A stretch of 49,064 bases of DNA, from the NCBI GenBank assembly GCA_017515325.1, contig JAFWGA010000053.1, positions 1 through 49,064 on the forward strand. The letters run 5' to 3'. This DNA is from Blautia sp. (GTDB lineage Bacteria; Bacillota; Clostridia; Lachnospirales; Lachnospiraceae). The stretch's first letter is position 1. Each line of letters opens with the position of its first letter. Below are positions 1 to 9,600 of this stretch, in pieces. Below the pieces are notes generated by a model. The model did no database searches, was not told the DNA's origin, and worked only from the letters and a program-made list of their open reading frames with translations. Both the position numbers and the translations under genes were made by a program.

Positions 1-21
1 TACGGATAGCAACGAGGGTTG

Positions 22-56
22 ATATATTCTGAATTATCTGTTAATTCGGAATATAT
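22..56. repeat. 15-bp inverted repeat at the left edge
   Basis: Positions 22-36 and 42-56 are inverted copies with a single G.T pair and a 5-nt loop. The element lies downstream of the recombinase relic, which is read on the minus strand. No T-run follows in that direction, so it is a weak candidate for a terminator; it could equally be part of an element end. Confidence 0.55.
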
Positions 57-106
57 GAGCCTTGGTGAAGTGCACCCTTTTTGAGGAAATATCCTTGAAA
101 ATTCCT

Positions 107-1425
107 TCAAATTTCTATTGACATATCACCAGAATGCTTTCCGATGTAGAAATTGCCTTCCATGTCCGCCAGCGGCCTGAGCTTGTCATCCGGCACCCGG
201 ATGCCCTTGCAGAACTTTTTCCCCTGGCGGCTCAGACCGTCACAGAGCCAGGTGACCTTCCCGGTGTTGGAAACAATCCTGCGCAGGCGGGAACCGCAGT
301 ATTTGCAGAAAACGCGGTTCATGTACGGGTAGTTCTCCTCGTTCAGTTCCGGTGCAAGGGAAGCAGCCGAGCGGTTCTTCTTCCTGTGATCCTTTTTCCA
401 CTCTTCGTCCGGCGTATGGTCGTGGCCTGTGATTTTGCCCTTTTCAATGATGGCGGACACGTAATGCCCGCCCTCCGCCAGCGGCAGCCAGGAGCGCACC
501 TCATCGTCGGTGACGGTGACCCCGGAGCAGAAATCCTGCGAGAACCGCTCCTTGCCGTTGCACTCCCATAAAACGCGCCCGGCGCGGACGGCACGATTGA
601 GCCGATGCCCGCACCGGGCGCAGAAAAGCTGGTGGCGATACGGGTAGTTTTCATCATTCAGCGCCATCGGTTTGCTGTCGGTCGGAGCAACCTTGTGCGT
701 GGCGGCCGCCAACGTCTCCTGAGCCTTGGCCCAAAGCTCCCTGGTCACGATGGGGATATGGTCATCCTCGATGTAGAGCATGGGCTTCTCGCCGTTGTTT
801 TTCACCAGCCTCCTGTCCTCGGTGACGTAATGCCGCTGGGCAATGAAGTCGCCCTTGTAGGCGGGATTGCGCAAAAGCCTCGTCACGCTGGCGCGGTGGA
901 AGGTCTTCCCGTTGTGGGTGGTGATGCCCTCATTGTACCTGCGTTTCAGCGACATTCAGCGTATGCATCCTCGCACCCTCGCTCTCCGCCTGTCCGAAGG
1001 CGGCAAAGAGCGTCATGAACAGCTCGCCCTCCTGTGAAAGCGTGTTGATGCCCTGCAGTTCAAAGTAGACGCCAATGCCCATCTCCTTCAGCCGCCGGGT
1101 GGATTCCAACACCGTCCGGGTGTTTCTGGCAAAGCGGGATGGCCTTCGTGATGACCAGTTCGAAGCGCCCGGTCTCGGCATCGTCCATCATGCGCTGGAA
1201 ACCGGGTCTGGCTTCTTTGAAACCGGAAATGCCGAAATCGTAGTAAATCTCCACCAGCTCATAGCGCGGGTCATTGCCCACCGTCTCCGTGTAGTGGGTA
1301 ATCTGGTTTTCCAGGGAATCGCCCTGGCGCTCCGCTTTCGTGGAGACCCTCGCGTAAACGGCGACACGGGTTTTATGCCTGTCAGCCCGTTCCCGCTGGG
1401 GTATGATGGTCACATTCTTGTTCAT
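107..1425 (-). pseudogene. Large serine recombinase (transposon/ICE integrase type), two frameshifts
   Basis: This is the remnant of a large serine recombinase of the kind that moves Tn1549-like conjugative transposons. The N-terminal resolvase domain (from 1425) has the YARVSTK nucleophile serine. The reading frame breaks near 1138-1140, where one base appears missing: VITKAI should continue as RFARNT, which is found in another frame. It breaks again near 955-960, after QAESEGARMH, and then continues as SLKRRYNEG in a third stretch. The last part holds the recombinase domain and two zinc-ribbon-like pairs (FCARCG with DFCSG, and FCKYCG with KFCKG). A good Shine-Dalgarno (AGGAGG) precedes the ATG at 1425. 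Intact, it would be about 435 residues, short of the 500 or more usual for the family. It is almost certainly inactive unless both shifts are sequencing errors. Confidence 0.85.
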
Positions 1426-1436
1426 GCTGTGCCTCC

Positions 1437-2183
1437 TCAGAGCAGAATGAAGTCAGGCTCCTGTGCCGGTCGCCTGCGCCTCGCGGAGTAGAATGCCGCC
1501 CTCTGCTCTTCCGTGCGGAATGCCGAATCGCCTGAGAGGTTCTTCAGCAGTTCCGCCCTCGCCCCCGCATAAGCCTCTCCCGTCATGCCCAGGGAATTGA
1601 GCCACACGCGGAAACTGTACTTCTCGTTGGTGACCGCCGGGGCTTTGCCTTTTATCCAGCGGTTTGTCACGGCGGCATGGACGATTCGCTCCGCCAGTAT
1701 GCGGCAGGCGGCGGTATCAGGGAACCCCGGAAACGCGATCCATCCGTTTCCGAGTGCCAGTCCCTTTATGGCGCTTTGCCCTCCGTAGCCGTGAAGGATG
1801 GCCATGAACTCCGTCATCGCAGTGGGCTTTATGGTCTTCAGTTCCTTCACCAGTTCGGCGTTCATGTGAAAGGCGTTCGGGATGCCGATGGCCTTGTTGA
1901 TGAGCTGTCCTCTGGCGGCGAGGCTGTTTACGATGTTCGTCATCGTCTGGCCGGTGAAGTCGGTGGCATCGAAGGAAATGCCGCCCAGGGTATTGCCCGT
2001 CCGATCGATCAGCCCCAGCCCCGCCAGTCTGTCCAGCATGGCGGCGTCCGCCTTCCCATCAGAAACAGTGAAAGGCGGGCAGCTCCTATCGCTTGGGGCT
2101 GCCTGTTTCTGTTTCGAGGATAATACAAAACCGTGATATATGGTTAAAAAATCTTGACCGAAGTAAAGCCTGCGTGGTATCAT
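1437..2183 (-). pseudogene. Conjugative-element 'virulence-related' protein, 5'-truncated
   Basis: From about position 2100 to the stop at 1437 the protein resembles a family often annotated 'virulence-related protein' beside recombinases in clostridial conjugative elements. Features recalled for the family are the stretch TGQTMTNIVNSLA, an LHGYGG segment, and the C-terminal NEKYSFRVWLNSLGM with a GDSAFRT end. The function of the family is unknown. The first 25-30 residues (MIPRRLYFGQ onward) do not look like the family and overlap the promoter of the restriction operon running the other way, so the original start was probably lost at the junction. The stop lies 11 bases upstream of the recombinase start, as expected for an operon. 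Family assignment is from memory and moderate. Confidence 0.5.
2154..2183 (+). promoter_or_regulatory. Promoter of the type I R-M operon
   Basis: TTGACC (2154-2159), an 18-bp spacer and TATCAT (2178-2183) form a sigma-A-like promoter about 50 bp upstream of the HTH gene. It overlaps the presumed junction with the conjugative-element fragment. Confidence 0.5.
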
Positions 2184-2235
2184 ATATCTGATTTACCGGC
2201 ACCTTTGAAAACGGAATAAGGATCTTGAAATTATT

Positions 2236-2706
2236 ATGAATGAGAATACTGAAATGAAAAATGAACAAGATACTCGCCTTGAAAGGCTGCAGGACAACCT
2301 TCCGGCTATTCGAAAAATAGCTGGATGGCGCGCTGTTGATCTGGGTAATCTTTTGGGCATAACAAAGCAGAGCGTCAGTAACCTTGAAACCCGTAAATCC
2401 AAAATCACCCTGATGCAGTACATTGCGATCAGACATATGATTGATTTCCAGATTACGGCTCATCCAGAGAATACCGCACTGGCTCATGTTGTACCGTTGC
2501 TACTTGATTCACCGTATACAGATGAAAAAACCTATGACGAAATAAAGAAAGCAGCGGAAGAAATGGCAAGTGCCGCGTCTGGCGGTGTAAGCGATGCTGT
2601 TCTCTCAACCCTGTCGGATTCTCTCCTATCAGACATTGACGCTTCTCCGCCATCTGACTGGACCGCCGCCGTCGTTGCAAGTGCGGCATCCTGTCAGGAC
2701 ATATAA
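2236..2706 (+). CDS. XRE-like HTH protein heading the R-M operon
   Basis: A 156-residue protein. Residues ~20-70 form a helix-turn-helix of Cro/XRE type (AVDLGNLLGITKQSVSNLE is the recognition core). Residues ~85-156 are acidic and alanine/serine rich, with no domain I recognise. An AAGGA at about 2218-2222 sits 13 bases from the ATG; a second ATG seven codons in is possible. It lies 24 bases upstream of hsdM and behind the operon promoter, so by analogy with control proteins of R-M systems it probably regulates the operon, though autoregulation is only inferred. The C-terminal extension is longer than that of typical small C-proteins (about 80 residues). Confidence 0.75.
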   Translation: MNENTEMKNEQDTRLERLQDNLPAIRKIAGWRAVDLGNLLGITKQSVSNLETRKSKITLMQYIAIRHMIDFQITAHPENTALAHVVPLLLDSPYTDEKTYDEIKKAAEEMASAASGGVSDAVLSTLSDSLLSDIDASPPSDWTAAVVASAASCQDI

Positions 2707-2730
2707 AACAATACTCGGAGGCACACCGTT

Positions 2731-5481
2731 ATGAATAAGCAAAAGCTCGCATCCACGATTTGGGAATCTGCTAATGAGATGCGTTCAAAGATTGAAGCGA
2801 ATGAGTATAAGGATTTCATCCTTGGATTCATTTTTTATAAATACCTCTCTGAGAGCGAGGTTCGTTTTTTCCGTTCAGAACAGATGACGGATGAGGATAT
2901 TGAGCAACTGGATGAAAGCGACGAGGAATTTGTCGGCTATGTAAAAGACAAAATCGGATATTTCATCGAGTATAAGAATCTGTTCTCAACCTGGATTGGT
3001 AAAGGGGATGATTTTGACGTCTCCGACGTCCGTACCGCACTCTCCGCCTTCTCCCGCCTCATCGGGGATACGCACAAAAAAGTATTTGACAAGATATTCA
3101 CCACGCTTCAAACCGGCCTTTCCAAACTCGGCGAAAGTGCCTCTACACAGACAAAGGCCATCAGCGGTCTTATCACACTTATTAATCAGATTCCTATGGA
3201 TGGAAAGCAGGACTATGATGTCCTTGGCTTCATCTATGAATATCTGATCAGCAACTTTGCAGCAAACGCCGGGAAGAAGGCAGGCGAATTCTACACGCCC
3301 CATGAGGTTTCGGTGCTGATGTCGGAAATTGTGGCCGCGCATCTGAAGGATAGAAAATCCATCCGTATTTACGACCCGACATCCGGTTCCGGATCGCTAT
3401 TGATAAACATCGGCGCCGCCGCTTCCAAATACATTCAGGGTGATAACAAAATCACCTATTATGCCCAGGAATTGAAAGAGAACACCTACAACCTTACCCG
3501 GATGAATCTGGTCATGCGCGGGATCTCTCCGAGCTGTATCTTTGTCCGCAATGGGGATACTCTTGAAGAAGACTGGCCCTTCTTTGAGGATGGCAATCCA
3601 GATACCTATACACTTACTCGAGTGGATGCCGTGGTTTCCAATCCTCCTTACTCCCAAAAATGGGACGTAAAGGACAAGAAATTCGATCCGAGATTTAAAC
3701 AGTATGGTGTCGCTCCTAAAGGCAAGGCGGACTATGCTTTCCTTCTCCATGACCTCTATCATTTGGAAGAAGACGGCATCATGACAATCGTTCTCCCGCA
3801 CGGGGTGCTGTTCCGCGGCAATGAGGAAGAAACCATCCGCACAAACCTCGTGGAGAACAACAACATTGATGCCATCATCGGGCTCCCAGCCAACATATTC
3901 TTCGGTACCAGCATTCCCACCATCATCATGGTGTTACGTCGTGTCCGAAAGAATACCGATATACTGATCATCGATGCCTCCAGAGGTTTTGAAAAAGCCA
4001 GCAAAAACAATGTCCTCCGGGCCTCTGACATCAAGCGAATTGCCGATACTGTCAAAGCCAGGGCTGAAGTTCCGGGGTTTTCCGTGCTCGTGAGCAAAGA
4101 GCAGGTCGTTGCAAACGGATACAATCTGAACATCCCCAGGTACATCGACAATACTGATCCTGTGGAGCCTTGGGACATCCACTCCATTATGTTTGGCGGC
4201 ATTCCCAAGAAGGAGGTCGCTCTCCTGCAGGAATACTGGGATGCGCTTCCGGGCTTGGCCGATACGCTCTTTACCGAGGTTTCCTCTGACTATGTACAGT
4301 TCTCTTGTGAAGACATCGCTGTGCATGTAACCGAACACCCCGCCGTTGCCCGTTACCGTTCCCAATATGAGGCGGCCTTTTCTGGCTTTGCTGACCTGCT
4401 AAAGTCCGACCTTATTGACCATCGCCATGTGATCGGCGCGGAAGCAGAAGAAGAAAAAATCAGTCAGGAGATATTCCGCCGCATGGAAGGAATCCCGGTC
4501 ATCGACCCATACGACGCATATCAGGTGCTGGATAATGCCTGGGCGCAGATCCGCATCGACCTGGATATTCTCCATACCGAGGGTGACGCCGCACTTACTG
4601 CGGTGGACCCGAATATGGTGACGAAGAAAAAGAACGATAAGACCATCGAAGTACAGGAAGGCTGGGTTGGACGTATCCTGCCCTTTGACCTTGTGCAGAG
4701 ACAGCTGCTGGGCGCTGATCTTGAAGCTCTTGAGGGAAAGCAAGCGGAACTGGCTGAGATTGATGCCGCCTATGAGGAGATCATAGACTCGCTGGAAGAT
4801 GATGAGCGTGAAAGCAGTATCACAAATGAAGGAAACGCGTCCTTCTCTTCCAAGGGAGTTAAGGATAAAGTATCTGAAATTCTGGAGGACGTGGAATCTG
4901 ACGAGATTACTGCCTTGCAGGAATATCTGACTCTCTCCCGAAAGGCAGATAAGCAGAACTATATACGTGACTGCAAGCTGGTAGATTGGTCTGCTATTAC
5001 CTGCAGCGCAAACGGCACATATACGAAGACCGCCATCACTACCCGCATCGCAGAGCTTAAGCGACAGTTTGAATTCCCGGAGGACTCCTTCGAGTATAAG
5101 ATGCTGGCTGTTCTTGATGCGATGGAACGGGAGACGCAGTTAAAGCGGGAAGTAAAACAGATGGCCGCCGATCTTCACGAAAAAACCAAGGTAACTATCG
5201 AGCAGATGTCGACTGAACAGGCATTGGGACTTCTGGTAGAAAAATGGATAAATCCCATCACTGCTAACATCGCCGGTTTGGCGGACGTTATGCTTCGCTT
5301 ACTAAAAGAGAAACTGCAGCACCTATCTAAAAAATATCAGCATACATTCTCTGATGTGGGGCAAAAGATTGAGACCAGTGAACGAGCATTAGCTATTGTG
5401 TTAAAGGATTTATCAGCTGACTCCGCCACATCCGAAGGATTAAAAACACTAAGCATGCTGCTGGGAGGAGAAAATGAATAA
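2731..5481 (+). CDS. hsdM: Type I restriction-modification methyltransferase subunit HsdM
   Basis: HsdM transfers a methyl group from S-adenosylmethionine to adenine N6 within the bipartite site chosen by HsdS. Residues 1-~130 are an HsdM N-terminal helical domain (KLASTIWESANEMRS start). The N6-methyltransferase domain follows, with the SAM motif DPTSGSGSLL at ~215 and the catalytic NPPY at ~304. The protein is 916 residues, against roughly 500-530 for EcoKI-type HsdM. The extra ~400 residues, from about 490 on, are highly charged and predicted largely helical or coiled-coil (for example EIDAAYEEIIDSLEDDE), ending in a LysR-like heptad pattern. Long HsdM proteins of this kind occur in Firmicutes, and the tail may dock on HsdS/HsdR. 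A GGAGG-type ribosome site precedes the ATG. The stop overlaps the hsdS start by 8 bases, indicating coupled translation. Confidence 0.95.
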   Translation: MNKQKLASTIWESANEMRSKIEANEYKDFILGFIFYKYLSESEVRFFRSEQMTDEDIEQLDESDEEFVGYVKDKIGYFIEYKNLFSTWIGKGDDFDVSDVRTALSAFSRLIGDTHKKVFDKIFTTLQTGLSKLGESASTQTKAISGLITLINQIPMDGKQDYDVLGFIYEYLISNFAANAGKKAGEFYTPHEVSVLMSEIVAAHLKDRKSIRIYDPTSGSGSLLINIGAAASKYIQGDNKITYYAQELKENTYNLTRMNLVMRGISPSCIFVRNGDTLEEDWPFFEDGNPDTYTLTRVDAVVSNPPYSQKWDVKDKKFDPRFKQYGVAPKGKADYAFLLHDLYHLEEDGIMTIVLPHGVLFRGNEEETIRTNLVENNNIDAIIGLPANIFFGTSIPTIIMVLRRVRKNTDILIIDASRGFEKASKNNVLRASDIKRIADTVKARAEVPGFSVLVSKEQVVANGYNLNIPRYIDNTDPVEPWDIHSIMFGGIPKKEVALLQEYWDALPGLADTLFTEVSSDYVQFSCEDIAVHVTEHPAVARYRSQYEAAFSGFADLLKSDLIDHRHVIGAEAEEEKISQEIFRRMEGIPVIDPYDAYQVLDNAWAQIRIDLDILHTEGDAALTAVDPNMVTKKKNDKTIEVQEGWVGRILPFDLVQRQLLGADLEALEGKQAELAEIDAAYEEIIDSLEDDERESSITNEGNASFSSKGVKDKVSEILEDVESDEITALQEYLTLSRKADKQNYIRDCKLVDWSAITCSANGTYTKTAITTRIAELKRQFEFPEDSFEYKMLAVLDAMERETQLKREVKQMAADLHEKTKVTIEQMSTEQALGLLVEKWINPITANIAGLADVMLRLLKEKLQHLSKKYQHTFSDVGQKIETSERALAIVLKDLSADSATSEGLKTLSMLLGGENE

Positions 5482-6613
5482 ACATCCAAAGATACGATTC
5501 CGGCAGTATACATCCGATTGGGAACAGCGTAAGTTTTCTGATGTTGTCGATATCGGTAGCGGAATGGATTATAAACATCTTGGTGAAGGGGATATTCCTG
5601 TTTATGGAACTGGCGGATATATGCTTAGCGTAGATGTTGCTCTTTCGGAAGATAAAGATGCTATCGGAATAGGACGAAAAGGTACTATCGATAAACCATA
5701 TATTTTGAGAGCACCATTTTGGACTGTAGACACGCTATTTTACTGTATTCCCAAGGATGGATATGATTTAGATTTTACCAGCTGTCTTTTTCAAAATGTT
5801 GATTGGAAGAAAAAGGATGAATCAACTGGAGTACCAAGTCTCTCGAAGGTGATTATAAATAATGTTGAGACGGCGGCTCCTTCATATGAGGAACAGAGAA
5901 AAATCGGTGATTACTTTAAAGGAATCGATAACCTTATCACCCTTCATCAGCGTAAACTGGCAAAGTATAAAGAGACTCGAACATGTTTACTTCAGAAAAT
6001 GTTTTGCACCAGTTCTTCATCCAAACCTGACATTCATTTTTCTGAGTATACAGCGCAATGGGAAAAAATACCTCTGAGCAGGGTTTTGACTCCCTATACC
6101 GACTACCTTCCGACCCCCACCGATGGCTACACCCGCCTTGGCATTCGTAGCCACATGAAAGGGACCTTCTACGAGTACGTTGCGCCCAGCAAGCAGCTGG
6201 GGGAAAAGCGGCTCCAGCGCGTGAAGCGGGATAACTTCATCGTTAATATTGTCTTTGCCTGGGAGCACGCCATTGCCGTCACCACTGAAGAGGATGAAGG
6301 GAAACTGGTCTCCCACCGTTTCCCGCAGTTCAGCTTCACTGAAGGAATGTATCCTCGATTCTTCCACTACGCCCTTAATGATGAACGGTTCCGCCATCAC
6401 CTTTGGCTCGCTTCTCCCAGTGGCGCAGGGCGAAACAAGACTCTGCGCATTGACGAGATGATGGAATATGAACTCCGCGTTCCAGGATATGAAGAGCAAA
6501 AGAAAATCGCGGATTTCCTGACATCGCTTGATGAGCTTATCGAACTCTATGATTACCGCATCACGAAGTTGCAGAACATCAAGGCCGCCTGCCTGCAGGG
6601 AATGTTCGTATAG
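5474..6613 (+). CDS. hsdS: Type I R-M specificity subunit HsdS
   Basis: HsdS sets the DNA sequence recognised by the complex. The 379-residue protein has the classic two-fold layout. Target-recognition domain 1 (~10-145) is followed by a conserved helix (EEQRKIGDYFKGIDNLI, then LLQKMF, ~146-185). Target-recognition domain 2 (~195-335) is followed by the matching helix (EEQKKIADFLTSLDELI, then CLQGMF, ~340-378). It starts inside the end of hsdM with GGGAGGAG just upstream, and hsdR follows 12 bases after its stop. The first half is clearly AT-richer than the second, suggesting that TRD1 was acquired separately. The recognition sequence cannot be read from the protein. Confidence 0.95.
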   Translation: MNKHPKIRFRQYTSDWEQRKFSDVVDIGSGMDYKHLGEGDIPVYGTGGYMLSVDVALSEDKDAIGIGRKGTIDKPYILRAPFWTVDTLFYCIPKDGYDLDFTSCLFQNVDWKKKDESTGVPSLSKVIINNVETAAPSYEEQRKIGDYFKGIDNLITLHQRKLAKYKETRTCLLQKMFCTSSSSKPDIHFSEYTAQWEKIPLSRVLTPYTDYLPTPTDGYTRLGIRSHMKGTFYEYVAPSKQLGEKRLQRVKRDNFIVNIVFAWEHAIAVTTEEDEGKLVSHRFPQFSFTEGMYPRFFHYALNDERFRHHLWLASPSGAGRNKTLRIDEMMEYELRVPGYEEQKKIADFLTSLDELIELYDYRITKLQNIKAACLQGMFV

Positions 6614-6625
6614 GAGGGATTCCCC

Positions 6626-9600
6626 ATGACATACGAAACCGAGAAAGAATTTGAGAAGGTAGTCATAGCACAGCTTATCGAGGGTGGCTGGAAATCTGAG
6701 GTCATCCGCTATCCAACGGAGGAAGAGCTCGTCCAGAACTGGGCGAATATTCTCTTTGAAAACAACCGTGGGCGGGACCAGCTGAATGGCTGCCCGCTCA
6801 CCAAGGGCGAAATGGATCAGATCATTGAACAGATTATTGCCCTGCGCACACCCCTGAAGCTGAATGACTTCATCAACGGGAAAAGCGTATCCATCCGCCG
6901 TGATAGCCCGGATGATCAGGAACACTTTGGTCAGGAAATCAGCCTGAAGATTTATGATCGTCAGGAAATTGCAAATGGGCAAAGCCGGTATCAAATTGTC
7001 CAGCAGCCAAAATTCAAAACGCGGGCTGTTCTTAACGACCGGCGTGGCGATTTGATGCTGCTGATCAACGGCATGCCCGTCATCCACATAGAATTAAAAC
7101 GGAGCGGCGTCTCCGTCAGCCGCGCATACAACCAGATAGAGAAGTATGCCCACGAAGGCGTATTCACCGGCCTCTTCTCGCTGATTCAGGTTTTCGTGGC
7201 TATGGAGCCGGAAGAAACCGTGTACTTCGCCAACCCCGGCCCCGATGGTGAATTCAACAAAGCATTCTATTTCCACTGGGCAAACTTTGACAATGAACCG
7301 ATTAACGACTGGAAACAGGTCGTGTCCGAGCTTCTCAATATCCCTATGGCGCACACCCTGATCGGCTTTTACACAATTCCCGATGCCAAGGACAACACGC
7401 TCAAGGTCATGAGGAGCTATCAGTATTATGCCGCGACCAGAATTGCCGACCGGGTCACAGCTAAGGATTGGGCAGATACCGACATCCTTGGAGGACATAT
7501 CTGGCACACTACCGGTTCCGGGAAAACCCTGACCAGCTTCAAATCCGCTACGCTTATAGCCAGCTGTCATGATGCCGACAAGGTTGTTTTTCTCGTAGAT
7601 CGGAAGGCTCTCGGCCGGCAGTCGTTTGACGATTTCACGGCTTTTGCAGGGCCGTCAGAGGTCATTCAGGCTACAGAGGACAGCACTGAGCTTGCGGCCA
7701 AGCTGAAAAGCGATTCTACCCAGGATACGCTGATTGTCACCTCAATTCAGAAACTCAGTAATGTCACGAAGGATGATGCAAATATCCGTGCTGCGGATTT
7801 GCAGAAAATTCTCTCGAAGCGGATCGTCATTATCATAGACGAGGCGCACCGTTCCACTTTCGGAGAAATGCTCTCCAACATCAAGACTACCTTTAACCAC
7901 TCCCTGATTTTTGGCTTTACCGGTACGCCGATTCAGGACGCGAACAAAAAGAAAGACAATACTACGACCACAGTTTTTGGTAGCGAGCTGCACAGATACA
8001 CCCTCGCTGATGGCATCCGCGATAAAAACGTGCTTGGCTTCGACCCTTACATGGTATTAATCTATAAGGACGGAGACGTCAGGCAAAAAGTCGCTCTTAT
8101 GAAAGCTCGGGCCGACAAGGTCGAAGATGTCTTCAAGACCAAGAAGCAGGAAAAAATCTACTATCACTACATGGATGCCACCAAAGTGAAAATGGTGGGG
8201 GAAATGCGCGGAGGCAAGTACATCAAAGGCATAGAAGATTTCGTGCCCAACTCACAGTACGAAGAACTCAGCTACCGTAAGGCGGTGCTTCAGGACATCC
8301 TGGACAACTGGATTAGCCTGAGCCACAACGGCCTGTTCCATGCGATTTTTGCGACATCAAGCATCCCGGAGGCTGTGGCGTATTATAGGCTTCTCCGGAG
8401 CATGGCACCGCAGATGAACATAACGGGTGTCTTCGACCCGGCCATTGATGACAATGGTGGAAAGTCGCTGGACAAGGAAGACGGCATTGTTGAGATGCTT
8501 GAGGACTATGAGCGCATGTTTGGCCAGCCATTTTCCATGTCTGGCTATGACCAGTTCCGAGAGGATGTACAACTGCGCCTTGCGCACAAGAAGCACTATA
8601 ACCATATTGGGCCTGACGAGCAGATTAACATCTTGATTGTTGTAAACCAGATGCTGACCGGCTTTGATTCCAAATGGATCAATACTCTGTACATGGACAA
8701 GGTCATGGATTATGAAAACCTGATTCAGGCCTTCTCCCGTACCAACAGGCTCTATGGTGACGAGAAGCCATTCGGAATCATAAAGTACTACCGCCGCCCT
8801 CACACGATGGCGAGGAACATTGAGGAAGCGGTACGAGCCTATTCTGGGGATATACCCATCGGTCTGTTTGTTGACAAACTGCCGGGGAACCTGAGAAAGA
8901 TGAACCGCCTGTTCGCTGAGATTTCTGACATCTTCAAAAATACTGGAGTCGAGAACTTCGAGCGACTGCCGGATGAAAAGGCAGCCGTAGGCAAATTTGC
9001 AAAGCAGTTTAAGAAACTGAATCAGACCATTGAGGCCGCCACAATTCAGGGCTTCAGCTGGCAGAAGGACCGCTATAGTGAAGTGTTGGAGGACGGCACA
9101 GAGAATTTTATCCACGTGGATTTTGACGAGCCGACGTACCTTGCGCTTCTCCACCGCTATAAGGAGCTTTCCACCGGAGAAGGCGGAGGTTTTGGCGGTG
9201 ACCCGCCCTTCGAAATTGACACGCATATCACCGAAATAAGGACTGACGCCATCGACGCTGACTATATGAATTCCCGCTTCGATAAGTTCTATAAGCTGTG
9301 GGAGCAGGGCGGCTACGATCAGGAAACCTTCGATAACACGCTTGCGGCCCTCCACAAGTCATTTGGTATGCTCAGCCCGGAAGAGCAGAAATACGCCAAC
9401 CTGTTTATTCGCGACATTCAGTCTGGAGACATACTGGTTGATCCGAATAAGTCCTTCCGGGATTATATCTCCGAGTATATGCGTCGTGAAGAAGATTCCC
9501 GCATCGCCCGCATGGTCCGACGGCTTGGCTGCTATGCGGACAAGTTAAGGGAATTCCTCGACCGCAAGGTCACGGAGGCAAACTACAATGACGGGAACCG

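Noticed and set aside
2086-2487. 133-codon minus-strand frame opposite the HTH gene
   Set aside because: Antisense to the HTH gene and across its promoter, with no motif or ribosome site.
5474-6613. Phase-variable hsdS inversion system
   Set aside because: Only one hsdS is present, no inverted partial hsdS copies were found, and the only recombinase here is broken.
8357-9355. 332-codon minus-strand frame inside hsdR
   Set aside because: It is a shadow of the strongly supported hsdR frame.
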